Source: Prostheceraeus crozeri
Taxonomy: Eukaryota > Platyhelminthes > Polycladida > Euryleptidae
Reading direction: 5' to 3'
NCBI GenBank assembly: GCA_907163375.1
Contig: CAJQUW010003381.1
Coordinates: forward strand, 62,001 to 126,000
Length of the DNA: 64,000 nt
Position numbers and translations under genes: made by a program. This document shows, in pieces, positions 33,862-43,844 of this stretch. The notes beneath the pieces are model-generated. The model worked only from the letters and a program-made list of their open reading frames with translations. It was not told where the DNA came from and made no database searches. Every line of letters begins with the position of its first letter. Within the stretch, counting starts at the first letter, position 1.

Positions 33862-36804
33862 AGGGTAGAGTGGGGCAGGTTCGTGCAAAAAATTAAAATT
33901 TGAATTTCTCAACACCTATTCAGTTGACGGGCAATTTGATTGTTGCCTCAAAAAACGGTAGGTCTTGTAGTTATTTTCCATTTAATAACTTTAGTCTAGA
34001 GTCTTTACTCATCCCGTGATATTGACTTTAGTAAAGTGTGTCAACCTGCACGAACCTGCCTCATGGGTGGGGTAGGTTCGTGCAGATAGTGGGGCACATT
34101 CGTGCAAATTGCTATTATCCCATTTTTCTTCTACATAAGTCCGCAATAAAGAACTGGTATCTTACAAAACACTGAATGAATTAAATTCAAGAATGTGGAT
34201 ATATTCATCTGCAAACTCAGATAAAAATAACAGATGTAGCTACTCCTCTGCAAACTCAGACAAAAATAACAAATATAGCTAGCTACTCCTCTGGAAACTC
34301 AGACAAAAATAACAAACAATAGGCAAGCTTTGGCACTCTTTTACGTCAATGCTTCCACTGAAGCGCACGTGAGCTTTGCGTCCGTTACTCAAAATCTCAT
34401 CAACAGGATTTCTCAACTGACAAATTACGTCGGTCAGTGGAACGGCGAATATATCATTCTCAGATATTTTGAACAGTGTTTTTGACTCGTCGACGCTTCT
34501 GTAACCGTTCATTTGAGTGTCTCCGTCCTCATCAACGTCGGCGGTTGCGCGACCAACATAGCGGAAGTCAATACACTTCTTTCTAGTTCCACCGCGAATC
34601 GAAACCAAGTACCACGATCCCGCTGTTGGTGAAAGGGTTCCAGCTCTGGTCACTTCGTCTGCTGTCATCAAGTTGTCGTCATCCGATTCGAAAGAAGGTA
34701 ATGTCAGCTCCTTGGCACTGGTACCTCTCTGGACTTTGCGGCATTTTCTTTTCTCTGATTCGAGTATCCCTTTCTTCTGCCTGCTTTTCGCTCGGGCACT
34801 TTGGTAGCGCGGCAGAGGTCTGATGGTCTCCAACACCGAATTTTTGTCTGATGGACCCGCCTCCTCCGACGCAGCTTCATAAAGAACATGAGGAATCAAA
34901 ACTGATTCCGCTGCAATCGCGTCATCTGAGAAGATGGATGAGTCAATAGGAAAAATTCCAGTTGCACGGAAGCCTGACGTGATATTGGATGGTGTCATAC
35001 CATTCAAGAATGGTTGGCAGAAGATGGCAGGCAGGTCATAAATGGTTGGTCGCTGACCGGGATGACTTAACATGAATTCAGACAGCGACGTTCGGAAATG
35101 CCTCTTGACCGAAGAGAATACGGCAACATCCAACGGCTGAAGCCGGTGGGAGCAATGGGGTGGGAATGTCAAGATAACCACTCCTACGTCCCGTGCCTCC
35201 TCAACGAGTTTCAGACTCACCGTGACTTTCGTGGTTGTCCATAAGAAGTAATACGGGTCGCTCCTTCGTTGGTTTCGCGTGTTTGACGAAGTGTTGAAAA
35301 GCAATCAAGAACACATCAGACGTCATCCACCCTTTCGGAGTTGCAAATCCACCAGAGCCGGTTGGTCCACCGTTGACGAATGACGAATTGTAACGTACTG
35401 GAGGAAACACGAAGAAGGGTTGCAATGTGTTGCCTACCGCGTTTACAACACATGCTACGGTAACCAAGGTGCCACGTTCGGTTGCTGTAATTGATCCAAC
35501 CTGCTTCACTCCTTTCTGCGCAACCACTTTGTCCACTTCGGCAACCGTTGAAATTCCGGTCTCGTCTAGGTTGTAGATAGACTCTGGTGGGAATCGATAT
35601 TTTCCCATGACGCTCCGGAAGTTCTCGAAGAAAGTATCTTTGCTTTTCCTGGTGAAGCCGGTCGCTCGGTGCATGGAGGTAGCTTCAGGTGCTCGAATGG
35701 ATAGATGATTCCTTGCAAGGAATGAGCGCAACCATTCCACCCCTGCTTTGCAGTTTCGACACCAGCTCGCTGGGATTGACTTCTCCTTCATAATGGCGAA
35801 TTCATAAGCGAGCTCGCGTGACAGTCCGTGGAGCATCTTCACGCAGATTGTTAGATAGCTACTTAGTTCCGACTCTTCTTCCATGTTGAATACTTGGCGG
35901 GTTGAGTAGGACATGGTCCTCTTCGCTTTGAGAGCATCTCGAAGAGTTTGTGCTAGAAGTCCAACAGTGCTAGCGGCAGCACGGATAGAAGAGCCTTCCT
36001 TGATTAAACGTCGGGCTTCTTCGACCACCTGCGGGGGCATCGCTCTTCTCGCTGTCTTACGCTTGTATCGACGGACCATCTATGACCAGAAGAGTCGAAA
36101 AGAATGAAGCAATAGTATGGTATACGTAGTATAAAAAGTCGCCTCCACACATTGGTTGTAAAGCTGCATTCGATTGGCTACCTTGACAAGCCAAATTTAT
36201 TCCAGGGTTTCCCATGGGTAATAGAAATAGCCCTAAGTATTACACTCATCCCATGGGATTCCCAAGGATACTAAAAATAGTTGCGTGAAGTTAGCACTCG
36301 TATTGGGATCTCAAAGCAACCTGTAAAATTGCTTTTATCATGTTACGGTGTCTGTAAGCCACAATGCTAATAACTTGACATCTTTCAGAAATTGATGCTG
36401 CACGAACGTGCCCCACCTGTGTGTGAACGAATGTGCCTCATGCCCTTTGTTGCAACGAAAATCGATATTCATGCAATTCAAGAGATGATCATAAATATTG
36501 TACACCACTAACCAATATGGCACATCAAGCTCAACTCATAACGCAAAAATGATGTGGATTGAACAAAGCAATGCTTCAGGAACACGAAAAAACAAAGAAA
36601 TGAAAAATTTCGTAAAAATGTAAAAAAATGATTTTTTTGACCTTACTAAGCGTTGATTGCACGGTATCAGCTGATATTACAGTCATAATAGCGGATGAAG
36701 ATAAGGAATAACATATCGTAATGCAAAGTTAATGCGATGAGTAGTTTTCACACATACCCCAATGAACGAATGTGCCCCACGCACGAACCTGCCCCACTCT
36801 CCCT
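33862..36804 (-). mobile_element. pogo/Tigger-like DNA transposon
   Basis: The ends read AGGGTAGAGTGGGGCAGG (left) and the reverse complement of AGGGAGAGTGGGGCAGG (right). TA target duplications lie at 33860-33861 and 36805-36806. The uninterrupted other LTR shows the empty site (AAATACTCACTGG), confirming a clean insertion. A GGGGCAGGTTCGTGCA-like motif repeats several times near each end. It encodes one transposase on the minus strand. Confidence 0.96.
34279..36079 (-). pseudogene. pogo/Tigger-family transposase, single frameshift
   Basis: The N terminus (MVRRYKRKTARRAMPPQVVE... to residue ~55) is a psq-type helix-turn-helix. A CENPB-type DNA-binding region follows (about residues 70-140), then the DDE_1 core: SIYNLDETGIS, PVLLLMDNHESH and LTFPPHCSHRLQPLDVAVF. 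The spacing between second and third D is about 35. The C-terminal 200 residues are Ser/Lys-rich. The frame changes by one base near 35215, just after NHESH, where an extra G gives CACGGTGAGT. Otherwise both halves are open, so the copy is nearly intact. That junction also reads like a splice donor (GTGAGT), but no matching acceptor is needed to restore the family pattern. Confidence 0.93.
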
Positions 36805-37095
36805 TATTCACTGGTGCCTCTTGTTAGCAGCATTCACATAAAACCACATGGAACAACTGAATTCAAATTCATAGCACAGCAACATATAGTTAATTTAGGC
36901 ATGCACGAGCCATAGCATGCATGAGGCCATAGACTTCTAGGACTATACAAGTAGATTTCTTTGGTCATGACTTATGCGGCCAACATTTACATGCGAATCA
37001 TACAATCAGTACTGTCTGTATGCAGATAGTAAAAAAAAGAAGCCACGTGAACGGGAGGGCAAATAAAGATCCTTAGTGCCCAGAACTACACATAC

Positions 37096-37430
37096 CTTAT
37101 CCCCTTGCGACATTACAAATCCAGCTTCATTTATGTTTTCAAATTTTGTGTTGAAAAGTTGTGTGATCTTTTCGTCGGCACATATTCTGATTCTGTTGCT
37201 TCTTGTGTATGTTATCTCAATCCTTTTCATCTTTTTATTAAGAGGGTCGTTCACAGTCCACCCCAGGCAATGCTTTTCTTTCTTAGGCAGGCTCTCCTTT
37301 TCCACCATCGACTACTTCTATGGTTTTCATGATATCAGTTGCATTTATTCAGTTGCATATATTTCCACATCAGATTCAATAAAGTCGAATGGCACTGGTT
37401 GCAGATGATTTCTTAAATAAATAACAGCTC
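37096..37430 (-). other. Coding-like sequence cut by the BEL insertion
   Basis: The minus strand has an open frame from 37308 into the LTR boundary. It contains KEKHCLGWTVNDPLNKKMKR and NEAGFVMSQGDKV and has good amino-acid composition. A second open stretch just upstream reads HLQPVPFDFIESDVEIYATE and ends in a stop. I do not recognise the family. It may be the end of an old element or a disrupted host exon; it is not part of the BEL element, because it lies outside the CATAC duplication. Confidence 0.35.
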
Positions 37431-37460
37431 AAAAGACGGATCGTTCGACGATACTTCAAA

Positions 37461-37530
37461 ATGTTTTTATATGAAAATAGAGAACGTTTTCTAAAAAATA
37501 AGACGTTCTATATTTTCATATAAAAACTTG
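37461..37530. repeat. Small inverted repeat (hairpin MITE-like)
   Basis: GTTTTTATATGAAAATAGAG near 37461 is followed about 20 bp later by its near reverse complement, ending CATATAAAAAC at about 37528. The arms are about 27 bp. Function is unknown; it may be a miniature foldback element. Confidence 0.6.
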
Positions 37531-37539
37531 TTGCAGATG

Positions 37540-39955
37540 ATGCCAATTAAAAATGGCGTCCATTTGAAGTACATATTCTTATGTAAACGGCAACTCGTCT
37601 TTCGTGTACACGACTGGTAAGTCAGTGACTTTGTTTTCAGATAATCTATCACTTGAATATCATTGAGTGCACGAGAAGCGCACTCCCTTGAATCTCTGCA
37701 AAACCTTTAGTAAAAAGAAAAAACAAGTTTTTACAATACGTTTCGGATCCAGACCTTTCTTCACAGAGCCAAAGCAGGATAAAATATAAGGATATTAATC
37801 GATTATCTGTCGCAATTGATTAGGTCAGATCGGCGAAATATAGTTTGATACAATTTATTGATTGATTTTTGTGCGTCGAAAGAATGAAAAATCATAGTAT
37901 TTCACTAATTTAAAAAAACGATATCGAAGTCTTTATTTACAATATCTATGGAAATTACTAAGAATCATCTTCATTTCATCACCGAACAAAAGTAGAGGTT
38001 ACTTTATTTTGAACTTGGCAGTATTGAATTTTAGTGTCAATCTGTTAATTTCCTTCAATAAATATTTTTCACCCGTGCGGTCTCCGGTGTAAAATGGAAC
38101 AGATGTATCCCTGCGTGTCATAGTAGGCAACTATTGCAGCGAATGATTGGTAAGCTGGAATTAGTCGGTATCTGAATTTCTGCAGTGTGGTGCTGACTTT
38201 GCTGAATCGAGGATTTTAGGTTGTCTGGTCCTGTTGTCATGACCAAGGACTATTTTTCGAGATGCCGCGACTTTCTTTATTGCAGGATAGATATTTTTCA
38301 TAGACAACCCTCAGTTTTAGGTTTGGAAGTTGAACATTCAGCAGGAAATTGTAGAGAATTGACATTTTCAAGACCTAATGTCAGTGTCAATCTTGGCAGC
38401 TATTCACTAACATTCTCAGTCAGACAGTTTCATATTGACTGAAAGTCATATTCGGAATTCTCTTTATTTTATTCGAATTTTCCGGGATTCATGCTCATTT
38501 CTCAAATACACGTTCTATAGTGAGGTTCTGTAAATGACAAAATTTATTCGGTACGTGCCGATAATTTCCAGTCCAACACTTGTCTGACTGTTTTTGCTAA
38601 AGAAATCCCACTTCTTCTGAACCTGGCCCACCCAGCTTCTAATTTAGCTACGTGACGGAAGTGCAGACCTGAAAAATTTTGTCTGACCTTTGCATATTCT
38701 CCTTTTATTCAACTATGACACAGATAAGACATGAATCTTTAAATCAGAATTTTTCAGTTAAGCACCTGTACTTGCGTTTGACTGCATTTGTATTTTTTGG
38801 CATGCTCTTAAACGAAGCCCTGATCCCGTAAGCAATTTCATTTCTCTTACCAAGGTGCTCCACATTCGCGTTGGTTACTGAAGTACATTGCTGTTAAGAC
38901 TACATATACTGTCATTCATTTATTGGCATCCACGCTCTACATCCGCAGATTTGTAGTTTTAGTTGCGAAACCAAGGCCCTATTTTGATGTGTCATAAGAT
39001 CTGTGTGCATGTGTCAATTTTTGATACATTAATCACACATCATTTTTTAATGGTGTGTTGAATATTCTTTGAACCTACAAAATTGATTTGAGAGAATTTG
39101 CATTTCAACGGCTCTGTTGAAGCCACTTACTCTTGATTTCTTGCGTTTCTTGACGCAATGTAGGTATGTCATTTTATTGTAAAACCTACATGAGCGAAAG
39201 CTTTAATATTCCCCTTCGTTGGAGAACGTAGTTAACGAAGCTGAGCCGCTTTGATAGCTTGTTTCATCGCTGCATGTTCCGTAGGATCTACACCAAAATA
39301 CAATATCTATGTCGATGAGTATTATCTTTTTTCCGTGGCCCATTCTCGCAGGGTGCAATGTGGAATATAAGCAACAATTGAATGTGCCTACCAATCGATG
39401 AGCGCTTACCGGTATAGACAAGGTCTAGAAAGTTTCCTTGTCATCGTGGATTATTATTTTGAACACAGTCGATCCAGCACCTTACTGCATCATCAATGTG
39501 TTCCTTCCCTTTACACCTATTGCCACTCATGTTATTATACAATCATCTTACTGATCAATCGAAGACGCCATATGATGCTGTCAAGTTTTTTGTTCACAGG
39601 AATATTTCATCACACGTATCTGCGAAAAGGTCTTCATTACAGATTATTTGTTGCTGCATCCCCGCAACTTCACCTCTTCTTATCAAAATATTCAGTTATT
39701 TTTACACATATAGAAGCAATGAAAAGGATGACGACATCTCATTTAGCATCAAATTTTCTGTGTTGCTCCGAAAGCTCATTCTGAAACTTTTTGTGGCAAT
39801 TTTACGCAAAGATCACGTCGATGGAAAGAGAAGTTATCTTTCCTTGACCGTGCCTTGATAGTGTCTTCTTGGAATTTTAATTCCATGGTTGGATTGCAAG
39901 GAAGGAGCGCAATTTTTTTTCGTGCGCTTCTTGAAGAGCATCTCATATTGCCCTA
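37540..39955. other. Intergenic stretch, nothing recognised
   Basis: AT-rich DNA without recognisable coding, RNA or transposon structure. A 128-codon plus frame at 39398-39784 is His/Tyr/Ser-rich and does not resemble a known protein. Confidence 0.45.
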
Positions 39956-40029
39956 AAAATCCTCAATTCATTAGATGAAGGTCATAAAAGTCCTAAAATT
40001 GAGTCTCAGATTTTTGTAGACACCCTGTA
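39950..40029. mobile_element. Transposon terminal fragment (CAGGGTGTCTAC end)
   Basis: The minus strand reads CAGGGTGTCTACAAAAATC, then GAGACTCAATTTTAGGAC. CAGGGTGTCTAC is a common terminus of hAT-type elements in aquatic animals. No partner end is visible nearby, so this is a fragment just upstream of the first zinc-finger gene. A mariner end is the alternative, because CAGGGTGT is shared. Confidence 0.4.
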
Positions 40030-40211
40030 CCAACGTGTTCTGTGAACGCCAACAAACACCCTGTTCTGTGAACGTGTCCCATATTTGGCTTAGAAACTTG
40101 CAAAATCTTGCTTAAGCGGCAAGATTACCAGGAGATCATTTATCTTTGAACAATGTTTTTAATGTAGGTACCGTAATAAGCTAATTGATGCATATCTATA
40201 CTTAACGTTTC

Positions 40212-40248
40212 ACATTTTTCTTTTCAGGTAATTTTCAAGGATTTATAC
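40212..40248 (+). other. Splice acceptor and 5' UTR start of zinc-finger gene 1
   Basis: A pyrimidine-rich CACATTTTTCTTTTCAG (acceptor AG at 40226-40227) lies 21 bases before the ATG. It implies a 5' UTR intron whose upstream exon I cannot place. The paralog at 49532 has the same arrangement. Confidence 0.6.
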
Positions 40249-40983
40249 ATGGAGCCAATGGAAGCTACAGCATCCGGTAACAAAGAATTTCCTTGCACTT
40301 TATGTGAGGTGAGATGCAATTCTGAACAAATTTACAACACTCATCTTATCGGAGCGAAACACCGAAAGAGGGCAAATCGGATGGAGATCGAAAAATTGAA
40401 AGCGCAGAAGCATTGTTCAGTTTACTGCAGTATTTGTGAGGTTGAATTTCCGCCAGCAACAAAAAATACACACTATAGTGGCGCTAAGCATCAGGCGATG
40501 GCCGCAAAGAACTCGGAAGCTGAGCTGCAAAGATCGGCGAACACTAATAGCAGTCATCATCCAACAATTTCCCAACAAACAAAGCCAAAGTCAATACAAA
40601 CCAATGCAGTGAAAAAGGTTAAGGACCCAAAATTGGTCTCTTGCAAATTATGCAATGTTACTTTAAATAGTGTACAGATGGCACAAGTACATTTCAACTC
40701 CAGAGGGCACATGATGAAATGTGTAAGGGTGCATCTCGACGAAAAGAATAGTGCCAGTAACGAAGGTGTGTATTGTGCCACTTGTAAGATCTTTTGCAAG
40801 AAGGCCTGCTATGAAGGACATATAAAAGGATTCAAACATAATTACAAATTGACGAATGGACAGTTTGATGCTAATAGCCCATTTGCTGCAAAATCGATTA
40901 AGATGAAGGAAAAACTGGCGAAAATGAAGGATGTCGTTAAAGCCAAAAAGTTGAAAATGCAATTGGAAAAGAGTCAAGAGTAG
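40249..40983 (+). CDS. U1/matrin-type C2H2 zinc-finger protein (ZNF346/ZNF385-like), copy 1
   Basis: This is a 244-residue intronless coding exon with four zinc fingers of the matrin/U1 type, CX2CX11-12HX5H. They are FPCTLCEVRC...HLIGAKH (about 15-39), VYCSICEVEF...HYSGAKH (58-81), VSCKLCNVTL...HFNSRGH (127-151) and VYCATCKIFC...HIKGFKH (172-195). The H-X5-H spacing and GAKH ends mark fingers that bind double-stranded RNA or RNA-DNA hybrids in the ZNF346/ZNF385 families, usually in the nucleus. A Thr/Gln/Ser linker separates fingers 2 and 3. The C terminus is a Lys-rich tail beginning SPFAAKSIKMKEKL. The ATG follows a clear splice acceptor and the AATAAA at 41164 fits a poly(A) site. RNA binding is inferred from family. 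Confidence 0.88.
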   Translation: MEPMEATASGNKEFPCTLCEVRCNSEQIYNTHLIGAKHRKRANRMEIEKLKAQKHCSVYCSICEVEFPPATKNTHYSGAKHQAMAAKNSEAELQRSANTNSSHHPTISQQTKPKSIQTNAVKKVKDPKLVSCKLCNVTLNSVQMAQVHFNSRGHMMKCVRVHLDEKNSASNEGVYCATCKIFCKKACYEGHIKGFKHNYKLTNGQFDANSPFAAKSIKMKEKLAKMKDVVKAKKLKMQLEKSQE

Positions 40984-41163
40984 ATTCTAGACCTTTCTAT
41001 TTTAAACTTAGATTTAATGACTTGTGCTAGCCATCGTCTCCTGATGATGATAAATCACGTAATGTAGCGTTGGATAATTGTATGCATGTCACTTCCATCT
41101 TTTGTCTTTTTTATAGGTTTGTAATATAATCGCTCCTCATTGGTCATGAAGCAATCGAAAGAC

Positions 41164-41169
41164 AATAAA
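41164..41169 (+). terminator. Poly(A) signal of zinc-finger gene 1
   Basis: The first clear AATAAA after the stop codon at 40981-40983 lies about 180 bases downstream, a usual 3' UTR length. Confidence 0.55.
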
Positions 41170-41587
41170 CTGAAATAGATTTTATATTTTGATAGGAAAT
41201 CAAGTCTTTTCGGATTGGTAATTCAAACTTTAGTGGCTCACGTTATTATGTCGATTATGAGGATTAAGTAAGAATTCTGAGTCCTACTTGATGAATATCA
41301 ATGGTATCCATTTGACCGGTTGATTTGCTATCAGGATTGTTGTCTTCACTGTAATTCCTCTGTTTCTAGTCTCTATTGGTCACACTCATTGGGCAGAAAT
41401 AAAGACATTTTGGATGAAAATCATATTTTTATTTGATAATCATGTAAGCATACGTGAGAGGAGGGCCGCAAAAAATACACTCATGTAGGCATTTACCGGC
41501 AACTATTCACAGTATTCATTCTCGGTATTAAGGGCATTCCAATTGTTGGACATCATCGAACGTTCATTATATTGATGATAATTACAG

Positions 41588-41830
41588 GAGAGCGGGGTGT
41601 TATGGGCCACCTGAGTTTAAGAGGTTATAGAGATCACTAATTCCGCTCAAGGATCAACTTTTTTGGCCTAATCACTGCCTATGTACACAGACGCAAGGTT
41701 CCGTATGAAATTTCCCATAATACCCGTTTTAATTTGTTTTTAATTGTTCCTGAATGTAGACGAATTTGCCATATTCAAAAGTTCGGGGAAGTTATGGGCC
41801 ACCAGTTGGGGTGGTATAGACCACCTATCA
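41588..41830. mobile_element. Possible pogo-like terminal fragment
   Basis: GAGCGGGGTGTTATGGGCCACC near 41592 recurs as GAAGTTATGGGCCACCAG near 41788, followed by a GTGGTATAGACCACC variant. Repeated GGGCCACC/GTTATGGG units resemble the subterminal repeats of pogo-type elements. No matching opposite end is found; a weak ATGGCCCATAA occurs at 44278. Confidence 0.3.
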
Positions 41831-42514
41831 ATATAAGCAAAAACGCGACTTTAGTTTAATAATGTTCCACAACATTCAAATTTAAGATGTTACCTACGCA
41901 TTGATTGACTGGTCAACCGGTTTAGATAGGTAGTTAACCGGCATAACTTGAATTTTCACGAATAAATTAGGTCTTCTTGCTATGCGAAGGAATGATAATC
42001 AAAACTTATGATTGAAAATAATACTCGTGAGAGCTGTAAATTAGCACTGATAGATTGATTAATTCCAAACGAAGTCAGTAACCTGCTTGACACCCAATCA
42101 TAATCGCTCTAGCTTGCTATCTAGCCCAATTTCCGAACATCAGTTTGGAATCTCACTAGATGTAAATATGCTACAAAAACATGAAAAAACTTATCAATTG
42201 ACAAAATTGCATCTTGAGATAGCAATCCAAATAATTGCTCCGCACCAGCAATGAACCATCACTGTCCAACAATGAACCATAACTGTCCAGCAATAAAGAT
42301 GTCATATCAAAACAATGTTTATAGGAATATTTCATTGCTGAATTGGATAAGAGAACAATTTTAAAAAATGATACTTATAAGTCAATTTCCAATATGCCCC
42401 AAGACGTGATAAGTCTTGCTTTCTTTTTCTCACTTTCCCTCTGTTCTTCCTCTCCTTGATTTCTTGCTCCACTTCTGTTGACTCTCAACGATTTGCTCTC
42501 ATCCAGAGCCAATT

Positions 42515-43838
42515 TCAACATGGGGTACATGCATCGTCGCTGTCATCAGTTTGCTGAAGAATGCGTTCATCACTTGATGTCCCTGGCAAGTCCAAGGCCG
42601 CGCAAAGAGCTCTTTTTCTTTGGTCCGATGGTCGATCATACTTTGGAATACTGCCTTCATTCTTATGCCCAGTTATAGTGCACACATCAGAGTTTGACAA
42701 CCCTTTGGATTTCGCTGTTGTAACAGTGGTGCACCGTATGCAGTGATTGGTGTATATTTTAGAAAGTCCCAAAGATTCTGACAATTTTTTCATAAAATTT
42801 CCAAGATAGTGTTCACCACGAACCTGAATATCACAATACATTTTTCTTGCTTTTTTCCCATGCATTGGTCTGGGAAATAGGACATCAGAATTTGGGCATT
42901 CTCTTCGCAGAATTGACAAGTACAGCTCAATGGCTTCAATGGCTCTTTTGTTGTAAATCCGACCTAAGCGGTTGGGTGTGTAATCTTTTTCTGACATGCT
43001 TGGTTTGACATTTTTCCGAATGTTGTTGGGTGCACATGCAATCGAATCCCTTGTAGATGTACATGAAGTTGGTATGTAAGCGTATCTCTCAGTGTTTGAG
43101 TCAATATCAAATGCTATGTCATTTCTTCGAAGCTTCCGCAATTCTTCTCTTCCACGAGCTCCTAGGTAATACAAAAGAGAGAAGATAACTTCATTTTGTA
43201 GAACCTCTCCTGTTGATCGATCGAATGAACCGGTTATCTTGTTCAAGTCAGACTGTTCAATTGCATTATACTGTGTTGACTGGCCTCCATTTGACAGCCA
43301 CAGCTCAGTCATAACTTTTAGCATGCGATTTGCAGAGGAAAACAGTTTCCCTTCAATTATATCAACCTCTGGTCTGTTCAAAACTTGCGTAATGTGCCTG
43401 TTAATGGCCGCTCTGATACATTTCAGGCTGGCTGGGCTGAAAAATCCTCCGTCCTTCTTGCGCAATTCGTGGTAAAACCAACTAAGAACATCATTTAGTG
43501 ACGATTCGCTCACAGTCATCAAATTGCAGTTCAAGCTCTTATCCTTTATGAACTTTTCCAATTTGGCAGTGTGCTGCTTCTGTTGATCAGCTGTACTTTT
43601 TGGCTTCATGCTACTTTCTGTCACATCAAGATCCTCAACAACATTTTTTGGAATAATAGCTGATTTTGCATTCTCTATTCACTTCATCACAGAGTAAGTC
43701 ATCAACTAATTGCATATCAAAATTGCATTCAGCTTCTAGTCTGTTCATTTCTTCCAAAGACAGTAATGGCACATCAATTCTCGCATCCAGGTCTACCTCT
43801 GAGTATGCATGCTGCTTAATTTCGTGGCTTTGATTCAA
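42515..43838 (-). CDS. Crypton-like tyrosine recombinase (KIAA1958/DUF3504-type)
   Basis: This is a DNA-strand-exchange enzyme of the tyrosine recombinase family, as in Crypton transposons and the host genes derived from them. The main open frame (43624-42515, 369 residues) has a SAM-like N-terminal domain (about residues 15-110). The catalytic domain follows: arginine in LGARGREELRKL, HxxR in YTNHCIRCTTV, histidine in TITGHKNEGS and the tyrosine in SIPKYDRPS. The whole R-H-R-H-Y set is present. A further N-terminal segment (43838-43635, SLEEMNRLEAECNFDMQLVD) is open in a frame shifted by one, so an indel near 43680 or an unseen intron separates them. Element ends are not recognisable, so domesticated gene versus Crypton copy is open. 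Confidence 0.85.
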
Positions 43839-43844
43839 GTGGCT

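Larger units (their letters stand above)
22486..37090 (-). mobile_element. BEL/Pao LTR retrotransposon with nested insertions
   Basis: The LTRs lie at 22486-22908 (3' LTR, since the element reads leftward) and 33748-37090 (5' LTR, split by a pogo element). Both begin TGTAGTGACG and end GAACTACA, and the flanks carry a perfect 5-bp duplication, CATAC (22481-22485 and 37091-37095). Between them, on the minus strand, lie gag, a zinc knuckle, protease, RT (YVDD box), RNase H and integrase in BEL order. The LTRs differ by about a dozen substitutions and a few small indels over 423 bp, so this is clearly older than the Gypsy copy. It is broken, with roughly eight breaks plus three direct insertions: 23008-24812, 30045-33560 and 33862-36804. 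Confidence 0.95.
33748..37090 (-). repeat. 5' LTR of the BEL element, split by a pogo insertion
   Basis: LTR sequence is at 33748-33861 and 36805-37090, matching 22486-22908. The pogo element fills the gap with a TA duplication. The LTR ends and the CATAC flank are intact. Confidence 0.95.
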
